From contig JAFLDL010000004.1 of the NCBI GenBank assembly GCA_017302435.1, forward strand, positions 1 through 64,000: a stretch of 64,000 nucleotides of DNA, read 5' to 3'. The notes under the pieces are model-generated. The model was not told the DNA's origin and ran no database searches. It saw only the letters and a program-made list of their open reading frames with translations. How positions within the stretch are numbered: the first letter of the stretch is position 1; each line of letters begins with the position of its first letter. This document shows positions 18,737 through 26,601 of this stretch, piece by piece. A program made the translations under genes and the position numbers. This DNA is from Candidatus Accumulibacter necessarius (GTDB lineage Bacteria; Pseudomonadota; Gammaproteobacteria; Burkholderiales; Rhodocyclaceae).

Positions 18737-19448
18737 TGCCCCAGGTCCAGGGTTGACTGGCGCCGTCGGTCGGCCATCTGCCTGGCTGCCAGGCCTCGGT
18801 CACCAAAGCGCGCAAGCGGGCCATGAATGCGGCGCGCGGGATCTCGCGCGCGCCGAGCGAAGCCAGATGCGGGGTATTCATCTGACAATCTATCATGCCG
18901 AATCCCTCTTCTTCAAGGAAACGGGCGAGATGAGCGGCGGCGACCTTTGACGCATCGGACGCCTTCGAGAACATCGACTCACCGTAGAACATGCGGCCAA
19001 TGGCCAGGCCGTAGAGGCCACCGACGAGCCGTCCTTCGGTCCAGCTCTCTACCGAATGCGCAAACCCGAGCTGGAAAAGTTTCCAGTAGGCTCGTTGCAT
19101 TTCCCGCGTGATCCAGGTGCCATCCTGACCGGCACGCGGCACCTCCGCACAGGCCCGCATGACTGCCGGGAAGTCGCTGTCCAGCCTCACCTCGAAGCGG
19201 CCCGAGCGCAGGCTGCGACGCAGGGAGCGGGAGATTCGGAACTCGCACGGAAAGAGCACCATGCGTGGATCCGGACTCCACCAGAGAATCGGCTCGCCGC
19301 TGGCGTACCAGGGGAAAATGCCACGCTGGTAGGCGTCGATCAGGCGCTGCGCCGAGAGATCACCGCCGGCACAGAGCAAACCGTTCGGCTCCCGCAGCGC
19401 CAACTCAAGCGGTGGGAAGGGCGCCCCGCTGTCGAGCCATGGAATCAT
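18714..19448 (-). CDS. aat: leucyl/phenylalanyl-tRNA-protein transferase Aat
   Basis: A 244-residue cytosolic enzyme adding Leu/Phe to proteins with N-terminal Lys/Arg. Hallmarks are [39 protein letters not shown] and [19 protein letters not shown]. Full family length. The ATG overlaps the fbpC stop (ATGA), and the 3' end overlaps bpt. The order fbpC-aat-bpt puts protein-degradation tagging behind an iron-transport ATPase. Confidence 0.94.
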   Translation of the reverse strand: MIPWLDSGAPFPPLELALREPNGLLCAGGDLSAQRLIDAYQRGIFPWYASGEPILWWSPDPRMVLFPCEFRISRSLRRSLRSGRFEVRLDSDFPAVMRACAEVPRAGQDGTWITREMQRAYWKLFQLGFAHSVESWTEGRLVGGLYGLAIGRMFYGESMFSKASDASKVAAAHLARFLEEEGFGMIDCQMNTPHLASLGAREIPRAAFMARLRALVTEAWQPGRWPTDGASQPWTWGNVATERL

Positions 19449-20554
19449 CGACGGAACTGGATCGCTTGTCCATTCGCCGGGAAGGCTCGGGTCGGCGTCT
19501 TGAAAGCAACGACGTGGTCGACGTCAAGCCGGATGCCGATTCTTTCGCCAATCGCGTGATTGTGATGGGACGGCACCAGCGAGAGCACTTCGACGCCACT
19601 CCCCAGGCGCAAGGTATACAGAATCTCGGCGCCACGAAAAGCTTTGTGCCGGACCTCGGCGAGCAGGTCGCTGCGATCGTCGTGGATGATGTCGTCCGGT
19701 CGCAACAGCACTTCGACGCCGCAGTCCTTGCCGCAAGCCTCGCAGCCCTGGCTGCATTCGAGCGGCAGGCGCGAGGCAAGGACACCCAGCTCGACCTCGA
19801 CACTTCTGTCGTCGATCACCAGGCCAGGCAGGAAAACGCCCTGGCCAACGAAATCGGCGACAAAGCGGTTTGCGGGCTGGTGGTAGACCCGGTATGGGCT
19901 GTCCCACTGCTGGATGGTCCCCGCGGCCATGACGCCGACCTCGTCGGCCATGGCAAAGGCTTCGTGCTGATCGTGGGTGACGAGCACGGCAGTGATGCTC
20001 TGGCTCTTGAGAATATCGCGTACTTCCAGCGAAAGGCGCTCGCGCAGATCAACATCCAGATTGGAGAACGGTTCGTCGAGCAGGATCAGTTGCGGGCGTG
20101 GCGCCAACGCTCGTGCCAGCGCGACCCGCTGCTGCTGACCGCCCGAGAGTTCATGCGGATACCGGTCGCCCTGACCACCGAGGCCGACCGTGGCCAGCAA
20201 TTCACCGACGCGGCTCCGACGTTCGCTGGCAGCAAGACCCGCCAGGCCAAAACCGACGTTTGCGGCTACGCTCAGGTGCGGGAAAAGGGCGTAGTCCTGA
20301 AACACCATACCGATTTGCCGCTGTTCCGGTGGCAGACGGCGGCCAGCAGTGCTGACGGTGCGTCCCTGCACGCGAATCTCGCCAGCGGCAATGTCCTCGA
20401 AACCGGCAATGCAGCGCAACAGCGTCGTCTTGCCGCAAGCGGAGGGCCCGAGCAGACAGGCTATGCTACCGGCCTCGACGCTAAAACTGACCCCATCGAC
20501 GACGGTGTGCGATCCGTAGCGCTGGACGATTCCTGCGAGTTCAAGGTGGGCCAT
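19445..20554 (-). CDS. fbpC: ferric iron ABC transporter ATPase (FbpC type)
   Basis: A 369-residue ATPase. Walker A reads GPSACGKTT (Ala in place of the usual Gly, still a legal P-loop), the signature is LSGGQQQR, Walker B is [12 protein letters not shown], and the H-loop is in [11 protein letters not shown]-terminal regulatory domain (about 240-369) includes a Cys cluster, [12 protein letters not shown] (about residues 262-273), which is unusual and might sense metal or redox. I start at the ATG at 20554, and the preceding TTG is less likely. It is divergent from the permease gene across a Fur-like site, so the two are probably co-regulated by iron. Confidence 0.88.
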   Translation of the reverse strand: MAHLELAGIVQRYGSHTVVDGVSFSVEAGSIACLLGPSACGKTTLLRCIAGFEDIAAGEIRVQGRTVSTAGRRLPPEQRQIGMVFQDYALFPHLSVAANVGFGLAGLAASERRSRVGELLATVGLGGQGDRYPHELSGGQQQRVALARALAPRPQLILLDEPFSNLDVDLRERLSLEVRDILKSQSITAVLVTHDQHEAFAMADEVGVMAAGTIQQWDSPYRVYHQPANRFVADFVGQGVFLPGLVIDDRSVEVELGVLASRLPLECSQGCEACGKDCGVEVLLRPDDIIHDDRSDLLAEVRHKAFRGAEILYTLRLGSGVEVLSLVPSHHNHAIGERIGIRLDVDHVVAFKTPTRAFPANGQAIQFRR

Positions 20555-20647
20555 CAATGTCTGTTCATCAACTGGTAGCGGTCAAAGGCATCTGCCTGCA
20601 GCCCCGGCAGCGACGACAAAGCAGCAGTACAGGAATACGACACTTGT

Positions 20648-20666
20648 CAATTATAATTCTCATTTA
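20648..20666. promoter_or_regulatory. candidate Fur box between fbpC and fbpB
   Basis: Read on the minus strand, TAAATGAGAATTATAATTG closely follows the Fur pattern of NAT-type hexamers (AATGAGAATTAT). It lies about 11 nt before the permease start and about 94 nt before fbpC, in the shared divergent promoter region of an iron transporter. Confidence 0.65.
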
Positions 20667-20677
20667 CCCCTCAGAAC

Positions 20678-22312
20678 ATGATCAGCTCGCGCGTCAATCC
20701 CCTGCTCGTTGTTTCCGCCGCCGTCGCTGCCTTGGTCGGCCTGCCGGTGGCGAGCGTGCTCACCCACATCTTCAGCGGCGGCACCGGGACAACCTGGTCA
20801 CATCTGGCGTCGACGGTGTTGCCGGACTACGTCGCAAATACGCTGGTATTGTGCGTCGCGGTCGGTCTCGGCGTGATCGTCATCGGGGTGGCCACGGCGT
20901 GGCTGACAGCCATGCATGATTTCCCGGGACGGGCTCTCTTCGAGTGGGCACTGGTGTTGCCGATGGCCATGCCGGCCTATGTTCTGGCGTATGTGTACAC
21001 CGATTTCCTGCAGTTTGTCGGCCCCCTGCAGAGCTTCCTGCGCCAGTCTTTCGGCTGGAGCAAGGCGGACTACTGGTTCCCAGAGGTTCGCAGCCTCGGC
21101 GGCGCGGTGACCATGTTTGTCTTCGTGCTCTACCCGTATGTCTATCTGTTGACCCGTACGGCCTTCATCGAACGCGCCGGCGGCATGCTGGAAGCCTCGC
21201 GCACGCTCGGGCTCGGACCCTGGCGAGGCTTCTTCCGCGTCTCGCTGCCGCTGGCCAGGCCGGCCGTGGCGGCCGGCGCGACACTGGCCCTGATGGAGAC
21301 CCTTGCTGACTATGGAACGGTTTCCTATTTTGGCGTACAGACCTTCACGACTGGCATCTATCGCGCCTGGTTTTCGCTCGGCGATCGCATCGCTGCGGCA
21401 CAGCTGGCGACGGCGCTGCTCGCCTTTGTCATCCTCGTGCTGCTGATCGAATGGCGCTCGCGTGGTCGCGCTCGCTTTCACAATACCACCGGACGCCACC
21501 GCCAGCCTGGCGGCCGTCGATTGCCGGGCTGGCGCGGCTGGCTGGCCACAGTGGCCTGCGCCCTGCCGCTGAGCATTGGCTTTCTGCTGCCGGCGTACCT
21601 TCTGTTGCGGCTGGCGCTGACCGACAGCGATACGCCATTCGGCCCACAGCTTGCCACCCTGGCGCGCAACAGCCTGCTGCTCGCCGCTCTGACAGCGGTC
21701 ATCGCGGTGAGCCTGGCCGTGCTGCTGGCCTACGGAGCGCGCCTGTCCAAAGGACTGCTGGCGCCGGCCCTCAATCGCCTGGTCGGCCTGGGCTACGCTG
21801 TGCCCGGGTCGGTGATCGCTGTCGGCGTGCTGATTCCGGTTGCGCGTCTTGATCACTGGCTGGCCCAGCAGTGGCAGCAGTGGTTCGGCGATAACCCCGG
21901 ACTGCTGATCACCGGCGGCATCGCCGCCCTGGTCTATGCCTATCTCGTCCGTTTCCTGGCGGTTGCCTTGCAGTCGGTCGGCACCAGCCTGGCCAAGATC
22001 ACGCCCAGCATGGACGACGCGGCGCGCAGTCTGGGTCTCGGCCAGGGCGCAACCTTGCGCCGGGTGCATCTGCCGATCCTGCGCGGCAGCCTGTTCACGG
22101 CCTGCCTGCTGGTGTTCGTCGACGTGATGAAGGAGTTGCCGGCAACGCTGGTGATGCGTCCTTTCGATTTCGATACGCTGGCGACGCAGGCCTACACGCT
22201 GGCGTCCGACGAGCGACTCACTGAAGCGGCAAGCGTCTCCCTGGCCATTGTGGCGGTCGGCCTGCTGCCGCTGATCGTCCTCTCGCGCGGGATCTCGCGC
22301 CGTCGCCGCTAA
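20678..22312 (+). CDS. fbpB: ferric iron ABC transporter permease (FbpB type)
   Basis: A 544-residue inner-membrane permease of double length (two fused permease halves, about 12 membrane segments), typical of iron(III) FbpB/SfuB proteins. Two EAA loops are visible: EASRTLGLGPWRGFFRVSLPLARP (about residues 170-193) and DAARSLGLGQGATLRRVHLPILRG (about 447-470). ATG at 20678. It works with the divergent ATPase and the convergent binding-protein gene downstream. The Fur-like site overlaps its promoter region. Confidence 0.92.
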   Translation: MISSRVNPLLVVSAAVAALVGLPVASVLTHIFSGGTGTTWSHLASTVLPDYVANTLVLCVAVGLGVIVIGVATAWLTAMHDFPGRALFEWALVLPMAMPAYVLAYVYTDFLQFVGPLQSFLRQSFGWSKADYWFPEVRSLGGAVTMFVFVLYPYVYLLTRTAFIERAGGMLEASRTLGLGPWRGFFRVSLPLARPAVAAGATLALMETLADYGTVSYFGVQTFTTGIYRAWFSLGDRIAAAQLATALLAFVILVLLIEWRSRGRARFHNTTGRHRQPGGRRLPGWRGWLATVACALPLSIGFLLPAYLLLRLALTDSDTPFGPQLATLARNSLLLAALTAVIAVSLAVLLAYGARLSKGLLAPALNRLVGLGYAVPGSVIAVGVLIPVARLDHWLAQQWQQWFGDNPGLLITGGIAALVYAYLVRFLAVALQSVGTSLAKITPSMDDAARSLGLGQGATLRRVHLPILRGSLFTACLLVFVDVMKELPATLVMRPFDFDTLATQAYTLASDERLTEAASVSLAIVAVGLLPLIVLSRGISRRRR

Positions 22313-22360
22313 ACCCGCCGGACTGCGGGAAAACGCGCCGGTTGCCCGGCCCGCCGGCGA

Positions 22361-23386
22361 TCAGCGGTACGCCGCGCGATCGAAAATGACCTGTGCCTTG
22401 GCGCGATACATGGCCAGTGATCCCACTGGCAGGGTGTCCGCCTTGAACTTGCCCAGGGCCTGCAACGCTGGGTTGTCAACCTTGATGCCGGGCACCACTG
22501 GCCATTCGTTGTTTCCGTCGGCAAAATATCGTTGCGCCTCGTCGCTGGCCAGGTACTCGAGGAACTTGATAGCCGCCTCCTTGTGCGGCGCGTTCTTCAG
22601 GACGCCCCCTCCGGAGACGTTGATATGCGTTCCGCTGCCTTTCTGGTCAGGCCAGATCACGCCGATCTTGTCCATTGTCTTGCGGTCGTCGGCCTTGTCC
22701 GAACGCATCAGGCGCGCCAGGTAATAGGTATTGGAGACTGCCACCGCACACTCGCCAGCAGCTACGGCCCGGATCTGGTCGGTATCGCCCCCCTTTGGTG
22801 GGCGGGCAAAGTTGGCCACTACGCCCTTTGCCCACTCCTCGGCTTTTGCCTCGCCCTGATGGGCAATGATCGAAGCCATCAGCGACAGGTTGTAGGGGTG
22901 CGAACCCGAGCGCGAGCAGATCTTGCCTTTCAGCCGAGGATTGGCGAGATCGCTGTAATTCCTGAGCTCGTCGGGATTGGCCGCACCCTTGGCATAGATG
23001 ATGACGCGTGCGCGGACCGAAAAGGAAAACCAGTCACTGGTCCGCAGATGTGCCGGGATACGCCCCTCGAGAACTGCCGACCTGACCGGCGCCAGGAGAC
23101 CCATCTCGTGCGCGGCTGCCAGACGGGCGGCATCAACCGTCAACAGGACATCCGCCGGGCTGTTGGCACCCTCGTTCCTGATCCGCTCGAGCAACTCGTC
23201 CTCTTTGCCTTCGATGCGCTTGATCGTGATTCCGGTCTGCCGGGTGAAGCCGCTGTACAGGGCTTCATCCGTCTGATAGTGGCGAGCCGAATAGAGATTC
23301 AGCACCTTCTCCTCCGCCTGCGCGCTGGCCAGAGACGCACCGGCCATAGCGAGGGCACACAGCAAACGGGACAGTCTAAAGTCCAT
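22361..23386 (-). CDS. fbpA: periplasmic iron(III)-binding protein (FbpA/FutA type)
   Basis: 341 residues from the ATG at 23386, which has GGAGG 7 nt upstream. Signal peptide to about residue 23 (ASLASAQA|EEK). Family motifs are VLNLYSARHYQTDEALYSGF (the Tyr/His iron-ligand region), LLTVDAARLAAAHEMGLL, SRSGSHPYNLSLMASII and the YYLARL tyrosine motif (SNTYYLARLM) with two iron-ligand tyrosines. It captures ferric iron in the periplasm for FbpB-FbpC. It is transcribed towards fbpB from its own promoter, so the transporter is encoded by three transcription units. Confidence 0.92.
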   Translation of the reverse strand: MDFRLSRLLCALAMAGASLASAQAEEKVLNLYSARHYQTDEALYSGFTRQTGITIKRIEGKEDELLERIRNEGANSPADVLLTVDAARLAAAHEMGLLAPVRSAVLEGRIPAHLRTSDWFSFSVRARVIIYAKGAANPDELRNYSDLANPRLKGKICSRSGSHPYNLSLMASIIAHQGEAKAEEWAKGVVANFARPPKGGDTDQIRAVAAGECAVAVSNTYYLARLMRSDKADDRKTMDKIGVIWPDQKGSGTHINVSGGGVLKNAPHKEAAIKFLEYLASDEAQRYFADGNNEWPVVPGIKVDNPALQALGKFKADTLPVGSLAMYRAKAQVIFDRAAYR

Positions 23387-23452
23387 GGTCAAGCCTCCGG
23401 TCATCGGTTAGATTCAGCGTCATCGCCGAGGATGATAACAAGCCACGCCACC

Positions 23453-23471
23453 AATGTAAATGCGAATCGTT
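23453..23471. promoter_or_regulatory. weak Fur-like site upstream of fbpA
   Basis: On the minus strand AACGATTCGCATTTACATT lies about 67 nt before the fbpA start. It shares the GATTCGCATTTAC look of some proteobacterial Fur sites but is a poorer match than the fbpB site. Confidence 0.35.
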
Positions 23472-23487
23472 CCTGATTGATGCAAAA

Positions 23488-23516
23488 AAAGAAGCGGCGC
23501 TATACGCCGCTTCTTT
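23488..23516 (-). terminator. rho-independent terminator after the NlpC gene
   Basis: AAAGAAGCGGCG (23488-23499) pairs perfectly with CGCCGCTTCTTT (23505-23516) around a 5-nt loop. On the minus strand the hairpin is followed by a run of T (complement of the A7 at 23484-23490), 15 nt after the stop codon of the NlpC gene. Confidence 0.88.
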
Positions 23517-23531
23517 CTTATCTGTTTTGCT

Positions 23532-24041
23532 TCAACGCGACAGCAATCGACGCGCACCGTTGTAGCGCTGCATCCAGTAGCTCTGGCGCATGTCTTCAAC
23601 CCGGATTTCGGCGCCCGTACGCGGCGCATGCAGGAAGCGGTTGTCACCCAGATAAATTCCCACATGCGAAAAAGCACGACGCATGGTATTGAAGAAAACG
23701 AGGTCGCCAGCCTTGAGTTCGTGGCGGTCGATCACTGCTCCCACCTCGCTCTGCTCTCTGGCACTACGCGGCAACAGCACGCCGATCGCTTCCTTGAAGA
23801 CAATCTGGACAAACCCGCTACAGTCGAGACCGGTATCCGGGTTGGTGCCGCCGAAACGGTAGTTGATACCGATGAGTTCAAAGCCCTTGAGGATCAGATC
23901 CTGCGCGCTGCTGCTGTAGCGCTCCAGGAGCGAAGGCTCTTCAACCGTCTGCGGTTGTTCGCTGGCGTGGGCTGAACCGAACCATGACATGGCAATCAGG
24001 GCGGCGCTAAAGAGGGGGCAGAGGATGTGTGTTTTAAGCAT
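23532..24041 (-). CDS. NlpC/P60 family peptidoglycan endopeptidase (C40)
   Basis: 169 residues with a signal peptide (cleavage after about 26, GSAHA|SEQ). The catalytic Cys is in TGLDCSGFVQIVF (about residue 75), preceded by NYRFGGTNPD, and the catalytic His is in FSHVGIYLGDNRFLHA (about residue 126). These are the C40 family signatures, giving a small secreted gamma-D-glutamyl-diamino-acid endopeptidase. Full family length, a single gene with its own terminator. Confidence 0.92.
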   Translation of the reverse strand: MLKTHILCPLFSAALIAMSWFGSAHASEQPQTVEEPSLLERYSSSAQDLILKGFELIGINYRFGGTNPDTGLDCSGFVQIVFKEAIGVLLPRSAREQSEVGAVIDRHELKAGDLVFFNTMRRAFSHVGIYLGDNRFLHAPRTGAEIRVEDMRQSYWMQRYNGARRLLSR

Positions 24042-24388
24042 AGGGCCGGAATTTATGTGAAAAAAGTCACAGTGTAAACCCTCTCCAACAACGTTTGCTC
24101 AAGAAAGCAGTTCAATTGACGATTGCAAGCCACTCACTTAACAACAAAAGATGGTCGCGACCCAACCCCAGCCTGATGGTGCACTGCACATGGGATTGCT
24201 GATTGGAAAACGGTATAGTCTGCGGCCCTGACTTCTTTCCGTTCAAGAGCCCGCTTCGACGGACCATGGACGGCCTTCGCTGACGCTCAAACGTGCCGGG
24301 CTTTGTGTTTATAATCGGCCCTCGTTGACGACGCGGACGCTGATAACCGCAGTCGTTGTGCCAATCCGATCCACTGCATGGAGTGTAC
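24042..24388. other. intergenic region with divergent promoters
   Basis: 347 bp between the divergent NlpC gene and acuI. A perfect TATAAT at 24310-24315 on the plus strand is a likely -10 for acuI (no clear -35). No gene seen. Confidence 0.45.
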
Positions 24389-25384
24389 ATGAGTCCCTTC
24401 AAGGCTTATCTGATCGACGAAAAGGAAGGTCTGACGCGCGCCGGCTTCGTTACCATGGATGAGTCTCAACTGGACCCGGGCGAGGTGACCATCGAGGTCG
24501 CCTACTCCAGTGTGAATTACAAGGATGCATTGGCTGCCACCGGTGCCGGCCGAATCATCCGCCGGCACCCCTGTGTCGGCGGCATCGACCTGGCGGGAAC
24601 GGTCGTCAGCAGCAGCGACGCACGCTTTCAGGCGGGCGAGGAAGTCATTGCGACAAGCTTCGATATCGGTGTCGCCCACCATGGCGGTTACGCCAGGTAC
24701 GCCAGGGTGCCCGCCCAATGGGTGGTTCCCTTGCCGGAGGGACTGTCACTGCATGCGGCGATGGCCCTCGGTACGGCCGGGTTTACGGCCGCGCTGGGTA
24801 TCGTACGGATGGAAGAAAACGGACTCAATCCGAGCAAGGGGCCACTCATCGTCACCGGAGCGACCGGCGGTGTCGGTAGTCTGGCGGTGGACATGCTGGC
24901 TGCGCGGGGCTATCAGGTCACCGCACTGACCGGCAAGGAAGCCGAAGTCGAGTATCTGAAGGGGCTTGGCGCGGTGGACGTCATGTTCCGGTCGGTGCTC
25001 GATCCGACGCGCACCAGGCCGCTCGACAAGGCGCTTTGGGCGGGCGCCGTCGATAACCTTGGCGGCGACGTCCTGTCCTGGATCGTCAGCACCATGAAAC
25101 AGGGCGGAACGATCGCCAGCATCGGCCTGGCCGCCAGCCCCTCACTCAACACCACCGTCATGCCTTTCATCCTGCGCGGCGCCTGTCTGCTCGGAATTGA
25201 CTCAGGTTACATCGGCGAGCCCTACCGCAGCGGTGTCTGGCAGCGTCTGGCGGACGATCTGCGACCACCGCATCTAGCCACCTTGACGCGAACGATCGGT
25301 TTTGATGATCTGCCCGGGGTGTTCGACGACTTCATCAAAGGCCGTATCCGCGGCCGTGTCGTCGTCGACATTGCCGGCGCCTGA
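24389..25384 (+). CDS. acuI: acrylyl-CoA reductase AcuI (YhdH family quinone-type oxidoreductase)
   Basis: A 331-residue zinc-free medium-chain dehydrogenase. The ATG at 24389 has GGAG 6 nt upstream and starts MSPFKAYLIDEKEG, the usual beginning. Motifs are VAYSSVNYKDALAATGAGRI, HPCVGGIDLAGTV and the NADPH-binding VTGATGGVGSLAVDMLA (about residues 154-170). AcuI reduces toxic acryloyl-CoA to propionyl-CoA. Two genes downstream is propionyl-CoA synthetase, so the cluster is consistent with propionyl-CoA metabolism, with the signalling-like gene lying between them. Close relatives act on other enones, so the exact substrate is inferred. Confidence 0.88.
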   Translation: MSPFKAYLIDEKEGLTRAGFVTMDESQLDPGEVTIEVAYSSVNYKDALAATGAGRIIRRHPCVGGIDLAGTVVSSSDARFQAGEEVIATSFDIGVAHHGGYARYARVPAQWVVPLPEGLSLHAAMALGTAGFTAALGIVRMEENGLNPSKGPLIVTGATGGVGSLAVDMLAARGYQVTALTGKEAEVEYLKGLGAVDVMFRSVLDPTRTRPLDKALWAGAVDNLGGDVLSWIVSTMKQGGTIASIGLAASPSLNTTVMPFILRGACLLGIDSGYIGEPYRSGVWQRLADDLRPPHLATLTRTIGFDDLPGVFDDFIKGRIRGRVVVDIAGA

Positions 25385-25415
25385 ATTGCGCCGGGGTTGA
25401 TAATCGCGAGACTCG

Positions 25416-26558
25416 ATGGACGACCCCAATCAACGGCCCCGCATCCTGATTGTTGATGAATCGCGAATGGAGCGCGCGACCCTCATCAAGAGCATTCGTG
25501 ATCAATACAGCTTCCGCGAGGAGGCTGACGGCGAAGCGGGTTGGCAGGCACTGGTTCTCGACCACTCGATCCGCCTGGTGATCTGCGCGCTGTCGCTGCC
25601 GATGCTTGACGGCAACGGCCTGCTGACCAGGGTTCGCTCGTCGAAGCTGACCCGCCTGCGGCAGATACCCGTGCTGATGATTGCTGGCGACAACGAGCAG
25701 GCCAGTGAGCACGCCAAAGCCCTGGGCGCTTCCGACGTCATCGGAAGGGGAATCGGCAGCAGCCAACTACTGGCACAAATCGCCTCATTGCTCCAACCGG
25801 CGGCGGGGCAGAGCAAGGTCAGGGAGGTGACCGGGGGCGAGGCGCAGCATCCGGAAACCGGGCTACCGACCCGTCAACATATCGAAGTTCAGGCGGCGAA
25901 GGCGCTGGCACAGGCGCTTCGACTCGACGCTCCGGCAAGCATCCTGGTCATGGGCTTCGACAGGTTCGACGCCCTGCGCAAGGAGCACGGCGAAGTGGTT
26001 GCCGGGCAGTTGCAGAAGAAGTTCGCCAGCATTCTCGCGCAAAAGGTGCGTAAGGAAGACAGCCTCGGCCACTATTCCGACAGCGAACTGGCGGTGGTTT
26101 CCCCCGGTACCCCCTACCCTGCCTGCGAGGCCTTTGCTGGTCGCCTGCGGGAAGCATTTGCTGTCGCCAACATTGCGATACACGGGCAACGACTTGCCCT
26201 CTCGGTCAGTATTGGCGTTGCGAATACGCCGGTGGATCAGGTCAATTCCGCCACGTCGCTGCTCAGTCTGGCTGGTGCGCGTCTGAAGACCGCGCAGGAA
26301 GCCGGCGGCAACCGCGTCCTGGCTTGCCTGGACAAAACGTCGACCGAGCCCCCGGTGCCCAGATTGGGGCATGCGATCGACCTGATCAGAACCGGCCATA
26401 CCCATGCGGTAATCCCGCATCTCGTCAGTCTTTGCAAAGAGATGTTACCCTTTCTCGAACTGCTGGAAAGGGAGTTGAAGTTGGGTCTGCCCTTGGCAGA
26501 TATTCGAAAACAGGTGCTTGACCGGGAGCAGGAAGTCCAAGACACTCGGCAAGCCTAG
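25416..26558 (+). CDS. receiver-GGDEF-like protein with both signature sites degenerate
   Basis: 380 residues. An N-terminal receiver-like domain (about 8-128) begins RILIVDESRMERATLI. At the phospho-acceptor position the strand reads VICALSLPMLDG, so Ala58 stands where Asp is expected. A GGDEF-like domain (about 145-305) keeps the fold (SILVMGFDRFDALRKEHG, LALSVSIGVANTPVDQ), but its active-site loop is YSDSEL (220-225) instead of (Y)GGDEF. A helical C-terminal tail follows (about 315-380). It is therefore probably neither phosphorylated in the usual way nor a diguanylate cyclase. It could be a scaffold or GTP/c-di-GMP-sensing regulator. It sits between acuI and prpE on the same strand with short gaps (31 and 43 nt). 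Confidence 0.8.
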   Translation: MDDPNQRPRILIVDESRMERATLIKSIRDQYSFREEADGEAGWQALVLDHSIRLVICALSLPMLDGNGLLTRVRSSKLTRLRQIPVLMIAGDNEQASEHAKALGASDVIGRGIGSSQLLAQIASLLQPAAGQSKVREVTGGEAQHPETGLPTRQHIEVQAAKALAQALRLDAPASILVMGFDRFDALRKEHGEVVAGQLQKKFASILAQKVRKEDSLGHYSDSELAVVSPGTPYPACEAFAGRLREAFAVANIAIHGQRLALSVSIGVANTPVDQVNSATSLLSLAGARLKTAQEAGGNRVLACLDKTSTEPPVPRLGHAIDLIRTGHTHAVIPHLVSLCKEMLPFLELLERELKLGLPLADIRKQVLDREQEVQDTRQA

Positions 26559-26601
26559 TTTTCACTAGTGCAGGTGGTTCAATTTTTGGAGAGGGAGTCT
26601 T

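Noticed and set aside
20798..22069. A 423-codon minus-strand frame opposite fbpB
   Set aside because: Extreme Gln/Arg/His content and no motif. The plus strand encodes a clear permease.
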